Origin: Nocardiopsis flavescens
Lineage (GTDB): Bacteria > Actinomycetota > Actinomycetes > Streptosporangiales > Streptosporangiaceae
Assembly: GCF_900141985.1 (NCBI RefSeq)
Contig: NZ_FQZK01000030.1
Coordinates: forward strand, 1 to 57,333
Direction of reading: 5' to 3'
DNA length: 57,333 nucleotides
The translations under genes were made by a program, and so were the position numbers. Below, piece by piece: positions 51,990 to 57,333 of the stretch. A model generated the notes under the pieces. It ran no database searches, was not told the DNA's origin, and saw only the letters and a program-made list of their open reading frames with translations. Within the stretch, counting starts at the first letter, position 1, and each line of letters starts with the position of its first letter.

Positions 51990-52511
51990 TCAGGCGTCGA
52001 CCCGGTCGAACCAGTTGATGTAGCGCGCGTCGGGGTCGCTCATGTACATCCACAGGCGCAGTTCGCCCCACTCCCGGTCCAGGCCGAACACCCAGGTCTC
52101 CTGTTCGGGCGGCTCGTCCGACCTCCAGTCGTGCCCCTTCGGCAGCCGCAGCCAGTGGTCGTCGAACACCTCCGTGGCCCCGGTGATCCCGGTGCTGGCC
52201 ACGTGCACCTCCGGCCCCCAGTTCTCCGTCTCGACGATCTCCCAGGTGCCGGTCCCGCTCAGCCGCCAGCCCTCGTCGAAGGCGAACCAGTACCCGTCCA
52301 GCGCGGTGAACTCGGCCGTGCCGTCGCCGTGCAGGGTGATGAAGCTGTACTCCCAGCCCTGCCAGGTGCCCGACAGCTCCTCGGGCTCGACCGCGTCCAC
52401 GTGCGGCGGGATCATGTTCCGCAGGACGAGGACGCAGCCGGAGACCACCAGCAGCAGGAGCAGTGCCAGGTTCGGGGCGACGACCCAGGTCAGAATCGGA
52501 CGACGGGACAC
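51990..52511 (-). CDS. Membrane-anchored or lipoprotein-like protein of unknown function
   Basis: The 173-residue protein starts with a hydrophobic segment (LTWVVAPNLALLLLLVVSGC) that could be a membrane anchor or an imperfect lipoprotein signal ending at Cys26. The rest is acidic and Trp-rich, with LSGTWQGWEYSFITLHGDGT and FALDGYW-like strands suggestive of a lipocalin-type or beta-sandwich fold. No family is assigned. A CGAAGCGCT half-palindrome occurs about 17 bp upstream of its ATG. Confidence 0.6.
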   Translation of the reverse strand: MSRRPILTWVVAPNLALLLLLVVSGCVLVLRNMIPPHVDAVEPEELSGTWQGWEYSFITLHGDGTAEFTALDGYWFAFDEGWRLSGTGTWEIVETENWGPEVHVASTGITGATEVFDDHWLRLPKGHDWRSDEPPEQETWVFGLDREWGELRLWMYMSDPDARYINWFDRVDA

Positions 52512-52602
52512 GGGGGACTCCTCGCGTTCGAAGCGCTCTGTGCCCCCATTCTCGGGGCCTCCCCGGCGGGCGCTCCGGCGGGGCCGCCGTTGCGGGCGTC
52601 CC

Positions 52603-53403
52603 TCAGCCCTTGAGGGCGTAGAAGTGGATCGGGGAGTTCGGCTCGAAGCCGATGCGCGGGTACATCGGCGCCCCCGCCGCCGTCGCGTGCAGGACGGCGC
52701 GGGTGATCCCGGTGGCCCGCGCCCCCTCGTACAGGGCCTTGCGGGTGACCGCCTCGCCGTACCCCCGGCGCTCCCACTCCGGCGCGGTCGCGACCAGCAC
52801 GACGAAGAGCCTCCTGCGCGCCTCCACCACGCCCGCGCAGGTCACCGGGACGCCGTCGCGCAGCCCCAGGTAGGCGTGCACCACGTGCCTCCACAGCGCC
52901 GACCCCAGCAGCCCGTCCCGGCCGTCCCCGGGCGCGAACCCGTAGGCCAGCGAGTTCAGGTCCGCGTACGCCCGCAGGTGGTCCCCGGTGGAGACGCGGA
53001 CGAACTCCAGCTCGGGGTGGCGGGGCTCGGGGAGCGGCGGCAGGTCGGCCGCCATCCCGGTCCCCGGGAACGCGAACTCCAGCCCCGCGTGCCCGGCGGC
53101 GGCCCGCAGCCCCGCGCGGGCCTCGCGGGCGAGGAGGTCCTCGAAGACCCACAGGAACCCCGGGCGCCCCTTGGAGCGCATGACGTCCGCCGCCGTGGCC
53201 AGCCGCTCCCCGAGGAGCCCGGCGTCCGCGTCCACCTCGCTCAGCGTCACGCAGTTCCAGAACGCGAACCGGCTGTCGGCCCAGCGGACGGCGACGCCCG
53301 GCAGGTCGCGCACGTCCGCCGCGGGGTCCCGGTCGAGCACCAGGGCCCGCCAGCCCGCCGCCAGCTGCTCCATGGACTCGACCGACTCCGCGCGACCCGC
53401 CAT
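52603..53403 (-). CDS. GNAT-family N-acetyltransferase
   Basis: The 266-residue protein has a non-catalytic N-terminal half and a C-terminal GNAT domain. The domain shows VVEARRRLFVVLVATAPEWE and the acetyl-CoA loop RRGYGEAVTRKALYEGA, ending with YPRIGFEPNSPIHFY. The ATG at 53403 follows AGGGGG 6 nt upstream. It diverges from the helR gene with about 240 bp between starts. The substrate is unknown. Confidence 0.82.
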   Translation of the reverse strand: MAGRAESVESMEQLAAGWRALVLDRDPAADVRDLPGVAVRWADSRFAFWNCVTLSEVDADAGLLGERLATAADVMRSKGRPGFLWVFEDLLAREARAGLRAAAGHAGLEFAFPGTGMAADLPPLPEPRHPELEFVRVSTGDHLRAYADLNSLAYGFAPGDGRDGLLGSALWRHVVHAYLGLRDGVPVTCAGVVEARRRLFVVLVATAPEWERRGYGEAVTRKALYEGARATGITRAVLHATAAGAPMYPRIGFEPNSPIHFYALKG

Positions 53404-53534
53404 CACAAACCCCCTGTCGGAGACACACCGTGAGAGCACACGATCGCGCAGGGGGCGGGGGTTACCGGCGGGTTCCCCGGATTCGTGACACCGGCCCGGC
53501 GCCGGGACCCGGGGCAACAGAAAAGGAGGGGCCT

Positions 53535-53566
53535 TTGACGGCTCCCCTCCACTCTCAATCTATAGC
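53535..53566 (+). promoter_or_regulatory. Candidate promoter of helR
   Basis: TTGACG (53535-53540) is a good -35, and TATAGC (53561-53566) is a -10-like element, although the 20-bp spacing is longer than ideal. The rifamycin-associated element begins 8 bp downstream. Confidence 0.45.
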
Positions 53567-53573
53567 GCACACC

Positions 53574-53592
53574 GGGACTTGCCGCAAGACCC
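53574..53592. promoter_or_regulatory. Rifamycin-associated element (RAE)-like inverted repeat
   Basis: GGGACTTGCCGCAAGACCC is a 19-bp near-palindrome with CTTGC and GCAAG around a central C. It resembles the RAE found upstream of rifamycin-resistance genes of actinomycetes, including helR. It lies 56 bp before the chosen helR start. Confidence 0.85.
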
Positions 53593-53647
53593 CCCTCATG
53601 CCCCACAATCGACCTTCGTGACGACACGCCACGTTTCGGGGGACCAC

Positions 53648-55822
53648 GTGAATCCGCAGGCCACGAGCCTTTTCGAGCTGCCCGACAACCTTGCCGCCAA
53701 GGCTGATCCGGTACTCATCTCCGCCGACGAGCAGCACTTCGCGGACATCACCCGCAGCCTCGCCGAGACCATCGCCGACCTGACCGGGCGCCTCGACGCC
53801 GCACGCCTGGAGCCCGGCGGCCGGGGCCGCATGGTGATGGACCGCGACATGGAGGTGCACCGCCTCTCCACCCGGCTGCGCACCCTGCGCCGCTTCGGCC
53901 TGGACCTGTGCCTGGGCAAGGTCGTCCCCGCCGACGGCTCCGAGCCCGTCTACATCGGCCGGCTGGGGCTCTCCGACCGGGAGGGGCGCCGCCTGCTGCT
54001 GGACTGGCGCTCCCCGGCCGCCGCCCCGTTCTTCGCCGCCACCCACGCCGACCCGATGGGCCTGGAGAGCCGCCGCCGCTACCGCTGGACCCTGGGCAGG
54101 ATCACCGACTACTGGGACGAGGTCTTCACCGAGGAGGGCCTGGACGGCCACCACGCGGCCCTGGACGACCAGTCCGCCTTCATCGCCGGCCTCGGCGCCG
54201 CCCGGTCGTCCCGGATGCGCGACGTCCTGGGGACCATCCAGGCCGACCAGGACGCCATCATCCGCGCCGGGTCCGCCGGCGCCCTCGTCGTCGACGGCGG
54301 CCCCGGCACCGGCAAGACCGTCGTCGCCCTGCACCGCACCGCCCACCTGCTGTACTCCGACCCGCGCCTGGGGCACCGGCGGGGCGGCGTGCTGTTCGTC
54401 GGCCCGCACCAGCCCTACCTCTCCTACGTCGGCGACGTCCTGCCCAGCCTGGGGGAGGAGGGCGTGCGGACCTGCACCGTCCGCGACCTGGTGCCCGGGG
54501 GCGACGCGGTGGGGCAGGAGAAGGACCCGGAGTCGGCGCGGCTCAAGGAGTCGGCGCGGCTCGTGGACGCCGTCGAGCCCGCGGTCCGGTTCTACGAGCG
54601 CCCGCCGAAGCAGGGGCTGGACATCACCACGCCCTGGGCACGGGTCCGCCTCACCGCGCAGGACTGGGAGGAGGCGTTCGACGCCGTCGAGCCCGGCACC
54701 CCGCACAACGAGGGCCGCGAGCCCATCTTCGACGCCGTGGTCGCCATCCTGCTGGACAAGCACGACCGCGACGGGGAGGAGGGCGTCTCGCCGGAGATGC
54801 TGCGCCGGGTGCTCCAGCGCGACCGGGAGCTGGTGACCGCCCTCTACCGGGCGTGGCCGCTGTTGGAGTACACCGACATCGTCGGGGACCTGTGGTCGGT
54901 GCCCGCCTACCTGCGCCTGTGCGCCCCGTGGCTGGACGCGGACGAGGTGCGGGCGCTCCAGCGCGCGGACGCCCAGGCGTGGACGGAGGCCGACCTGCCC
55001 TTCCTGGACGCCGCCCGGCTGCGGCTGGGCGACCCCGACGCGTCGCGCCGCGCGCGCGGCCACCGGGCGGCGGAGACCGCCCAGCGCGAGCGCATGTCGA
55101 CGGTCATCGACGACCTGGTCTCCGCCGACGACGACGGCGAGGGCCTGGTGACGATGCTGCTCGTCGAGGACATGCGCAACAGTCTCGTGGACGAGTCCGT
55201 GCTGCCGGGGGCGGACCGGGACGCGCTGGCGGGGCCGTTCGCGCACATCGTGGTGGACGAGGCGCAGGAGCTGACGGACGCCCAGTGGCGGATGCTGCTG
55301 CTGCGCTGCCCCTCGCGCAGCTTCACGATCGTGGGCGACCGCGCCCAGGCCCGGCACGGGTTCGCGGAGCCGTGGCGGGAGCGGCTGGAGCGGGTCGGCC
55401 TGGACCGGGTGGCCCTGGCCTCGCTGAGCATCAACTACCGGACGCCGGAGGAGGTCATGGCGGAGGCGGAGCCGGTGATCCGGGCGGTGCTGCCGGACGC
55501 CAACGTGCCCACGTCCATCCGCCGCTCGGGTGTTCCGGTGGAGTACGGCGACCTCGCGGGGCTGGACGCGCTGCTCCGGGAGTGGGAGCGGGAGAACCCC
55601 GAGGGCGTCGCCTGCGTGATCGGCGACCGGGAGTTCCACCGGGCCTTCCCGGACCGGCCGCGGGTGCGCTCGCTGACACCGGAGCTGGCCAAGGGCCTGG
55701 AGTTCGACCTGGTGGTCCTGGTGGACCCGGACGGGTTCGGCGGGGGCGTCGAAGGCGCCGTCGACCGGTACGTGGCGATGACCCGGGCCACCCGGCGCCT
55801 GGCGGTCCTCACCGGCCGGTGA
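53648..55822 (+). CDS. helR: HelR-type RNA polymerase-recycling ATPase (HelD family)
   Basis: The 724-residue UvrD/HelD-like protein matches actinomycete HelR. The N-terminus (TSLFELPDNLAAKADPVLIS, ADEQHFADITRSLAETIADL) forms the coiled coil that enters the polymerase secondary channel. Walker A is VDGGPGTGKTVVALHR near 217 and the DEAQ box is VVDEAQELTDAQW near 535. HelR displaces rifamycin from RNA polymerase and gives tolerance. The GTG at 53648 starts at the family N-terminus, and GTG 53618 is an alternative. The RAE upstream predicts induction by rifamycins. Confidence 0.9.
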   Translation: MNPQATSLFELPDNLAAKADPVLISADEQHFADITRSLAETIADLTGRLDAARLEPGGRGRMVMDRDMEVHRLSTRLRTLRRFGLDLCLGKVVPADGSEPVYIGRLGLSDREGRRLLLDWRSPAAAPFFAATHADPMGLESRRRYRWTLGRITDYWDEVFTEEGLDGHHAALDDQSAFIAGLGAARSSRMRDVLGTIQADQDAIIRAGSAGALVVDGGPGTGKTVVALHRTAHLLYSDPRLGHRRGGVLFVGPHQPYLSYVGDVLPSLGEEGVRTCTVRDLVPGGDAVGQEKDPESARLKESARLVDAVEPAVRFYERPPKQGLDITTPWARVRLTAQDWEEAFDAVEPGTPHNEGREPIFDAVVAILLDKHDRDGEEGVSPEMLRRVLQRDRELVTALYRAWPLLEYTDIVGDLWSVPAYLRLCAPWLDADEVRALQRADAQAWTEADLPFLDAARLRLGDPDASRRARGHRAAETAQRERMSTVIDDLVSADDDGEGLVTMLLVEDMRNSLVDESVLPGADRDALAGPFAHIVVDEAQELTDAQWRMLLLRCPSRSFTIVGDRAQARHGFAEPWRERLERVGLDRVALASLSINYRTPEEVMAEAEPVIRAVLPDANVPTSIRRSGVPVEYGDLAGLDALLREWERENPEGVACVIGDREFHRAFPDRPRVRSLTPELAKGLEFDLVVLVDPDGFGGGVEGAVDRYVAMTRATRRLAVLTGR

Positions 55823-55940
55823 GGACCGCCCGGGTGGGCGCCGGCGCGGTCCGTGCGCTGCCGGACCCCCCGGAGGACACCGCCGTCCCGCGCAGCGGGC
55901 CGGGGGCGCCGGCCCGCCGCCTCTCCGGCTGACCGCCGCC

Positions 55941-55974
55941 GCGGCCCCGGTCCCCGGCCGGGGACCGGGGCCGC
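55941..55974. terminator. Bidirectional terminator between helR and VOC gene
   Basis: GCGGCCCCGGTCCCCG and CGGGGACCGGGGCCGC form a 16-bp perfect stem with a 2-nt gap, between convergent genes and ending at the VOC stop. Confidence 0.78.
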
Positions 55975-56742
55975 TCAGGCGGGGGAGGGGCGGAGCAGGA
56001 CGAAGGCGTTGCCGTCGGGGTCGGTGCACGCCGACAGCCGGCCGACCCCGGCCGCGTCGTCGGGCGCCATGGTCACCCGGCCGCCGGTCTCCGCGACCAG
56101 GGCGGCGGCGCCGTCGACGTCCTCGACGTGGAACACCGGGTGCCAGTCCCCGGTCCCCGAGGCCTGCGCGATGCCCCCGTGGGCGCGTTCGTCCGGCAGG
56201 CCCCCGGGGCGGACGATCCGGTAGGTGCTCCCCCCGGGCAGGGGGAAGGGGGTGGAGTCCCAGGAGAAGAGCGCGGTGTAGAACTCCAGTGCGCCCTCGG
56301 CGTCGGGCGTCCACAGCTCGGTCCACATGAGGGACCCGGGCTCGTCCACGGCCTCCAGGCCGGGGAAGGAGAGCGGCTGCCAGAGGGCGAACCCCACCCC
56401 CTGCGGGTCGGCGCAGTGCGCCATCACGCCCATGCCCATGACGTCCACGGGCTCGACCCCGACGGTGCCGCCCAGCTCCGCGACCCTGCGGACACCGGCC
56501 TCGGCGTCCGGGGTGTGGAAGTAGAGCGTCCAGGCGGGCGGCTGCCCCGCCTCCATGAGCGGTCCGGCGCCGCCCACCGCCCGGCCCCGGGACCTGAGGA
56601 TCATGTACCCGCCGGTGTCCGGGCCCGCGGACTCCGCCTCCCAGCCGAACAGGCCGCCGTAGAAGGCCAGGGAGGAGCCCGGGTCGGAGGCGGAGAGCTC
56701 GATCCAGCAGGGTGAGCCGGGACGGTGGTCGGTGGTGATCAT
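55975..56742 (-). CDS. VOC-family protein with two glyoxalase-like domains
   Basis: The 255-residue protein consists of two tandem VOC units. The first has PCWIELSASDPGSSLAFYGG and ADPQGVGFALWQPL. The second has LMWTELWTPDAEGALEFYTA and STDPDGNAFVLL-type ends. VOC proteins bind a metal and serve as dioxygenases, glyoxalases or antibiotic-binding resistance proteins. A hydroxylase-like or binding role cannot be chosen here. GGAGGAGA precedes the ATG at 56742. Confidence 0.85.
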   Translation of the reverse strand: MITTDHRPGSPCWIELSASDPGSSLAFYGGLFGWEAESAGPDTGGYMILRSRGRAVGGAGPLMEAGQPPAWTLYFHTPDAEAGVRRVAELGGTVGVEPVDVMGMGVMAHCADPQGVGFALWQPLSFPGLEAVDEPGSLMWTELWTPDAEGALEFYTALFSWDSTPFPLPGGSTYRIVRPGGLPDERAHGGIAQASGTGDWHPVFHVEDVDGAAALVAETGGRVTMAPDDAAGVGRLSACTDPDGNAFVLLRPSPA

Positions 56743-56853
56743 GGCGGGTCTCCTCCGTGCTCGTGCGGTGCGCCGTGCCACCTGTGAGTGTCACCCCGAC
56801 CGGCGGCAAGGAGGGGCCCGTCGGCGGCAAAATTCGCGCAAGCGGCGCCGGGA

Positions 56854-56883
56854 GCGGGCTCCCCGGTGTGCCGGGGAGCCCGC
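56854..56883 (-). terminator. Terminator after the RsbW-like gene
   Basis: GCGGGCTCCCCGG and CCGGGGAGCCCGC form a perfect 13-bp hairpin with loop TGTG, 8 bp after the stop on the minus strand. Confidence 0.8.
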
Positions 56884-56890
56884 GATGCGG

Positions 56891-57322
56891 TCAGTGGGTG
56901 AGGGTGAAGGTGGCCCAGGTGTGGGTGCCGATGTCGCCGAAGGGGCACAGGGGTGAGTATCCCCAGGCTGTGGACAACTCTTCGATCATGAGGAGTCCGC
57001 GCTGGTCCTCGGCCTGTTGCCATTGGGTGGTGCTGCGGGTGCGGGGGAGGGCGGGGACGGTGCCGCCCAGGCCGTCGTCGGTGAAGCCCAGGGTCAGCGT
57101 GTGGTCGTCGGCCTGCCAGAGGGTGCGCACCACGCCGCCGTCGTGTCCGGAGGCGGTGTACTTGACGCAGTTGGCGAACAGTTCGCTGCCGCACAGCACG
57201 AGGGTGTCGACCGTCTCGTCGTCGAGCCCGTCCAGGTCGGTGCGCAGGTCGCGGCGCACGGCGGACAGGCGGGGCAGCTCGCCGGGGTAGAGGCGGTGGG
57301 TCCACAGACGGTTCGGATTCAT
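56891..57322 (-). CDS. RsbW/SpoIIAB-like ATP-binding regulatory protein
   Basis: The 143-residue protein is a HATPase_c_2-type domain: N-box ELFANCVKYTASG, G1 box GFTDDGLGG and G2 box RGLLMIEEL. Such single-domain kinases act as anti-sigma factors or as partners of anti-sigma antagonists in actinomycetes, which have many. No partner is adjacent. Several Asn/Thr residues in the lid loop (RTRSTTQWQQAEDQ) are as expected for this group. The start ATG is at 57322. Confidence 0.84.
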   Translation of the reverse strand: MNPNRLWTHRLYPGELPRLSAVRRDLRTDLDGLDDETVDTLVLCGSELFANCVKYTASGHDGGVVRTLWQADDHTLTLGFTDDGLGGTVPALPRTRSTTQWQQAEDQRGLLMIEELSTAWGYSPLCPFGDIGTHTWATFTLTH

Positions 57323-57333
57323 GCTCCCACTCC

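Noticed and set aside
53555..56830. A 1091-codon minus-strand frame opposite helR
   Set aside because: It covers both helR and the VOC gene in non-coding frames.

Overview
The window is very G+C-rich, uses many GTG starts, and carries a set of genes typical of filamentous actinomycetes: bldC, a DUF3073 gene, mshD (mycothiol), glnR, and rex-hemA-hemC-cobA/hemD-hemB. Together with a Thermobifida-style cellulase cluster under CelR-type operators, this points to a Nocardiopsis-like member of the Nocardiopsaceae. The genus is an inference from gene content. I see no plasmid or phage backbone, so it reads as chromosome with a few accessory insertions.

Left part (1-13016). A roughly 0.5 kb non-coding repeat is present three times and brackets a two-gene module on the minus strand: an XRE/ImmA-IrrE regulator and a PIN-domain toxin-like protein. 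Then come an ankyrin gene and a leucine-rich-repeat gene, both minus, three tandem tRNA-like genes with odd anticodon arms, a ROK regulator, a GNAT, a Nudix hydrolase, an M48-like protein lacking the catalytic Glu, two proteins built of repeated DivIVA-type motifs, and a lipoprotein amidase.

Middle part (13446-33755). Two LAxTG surface proteins are followed by bldC, a DUF3073 gene, purM, purF and an SCP-like gene, then a DUF47 PhoU-like gene, a thioesterase, a nucleoside hydrolase and a small secreted SH3 protein. The phosphate transporter genes pstC-pstA-pstB have a PHO box but no pstS beside them. A toxin-first HigBA-like pair sits just downstream of pstB between two 161-bp direct repeats, each holding the pstB 3' end plus its terminator. 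mshD, a surface protein and glnR follow.

Right part (33865-57333). A ThiS/MoaD protein and a glutaredoxin-like protein precede the redox and tetrapyrrole block. That block is rex, under a Rex-type operator, then hemA, hemC, cobA/hemD and hemB: glutamyl-tRNA to uroporphyrinogen III and on to precorrin-2. A prim-pol-like gene follows. Next are five secreted polysaccharide-degrading enzymes in one direction: a GH6 exocellulase, a GH48 cellobiohydrolase, a GH10 xylanase, a GH5 mannanase-like enzyme and an AA10 LPMO. Each has a CBM2-type cellulose-binding module, and two 14-bp CelR-type operators lie before the first. The window closes with a lipoprotein-like gene, a GNAT, a HelR-type RNA polymerase-recycling ATPase preceded by a rifamycin-associated element, a double VOC protein and a RsbW-like ATPase.

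The most unusual features are the two toxin-antitoxin-like modules each bracketed by long direct repeats, the tandem tRNA-like genes, and the repeated DivIVA-motif protein pair.
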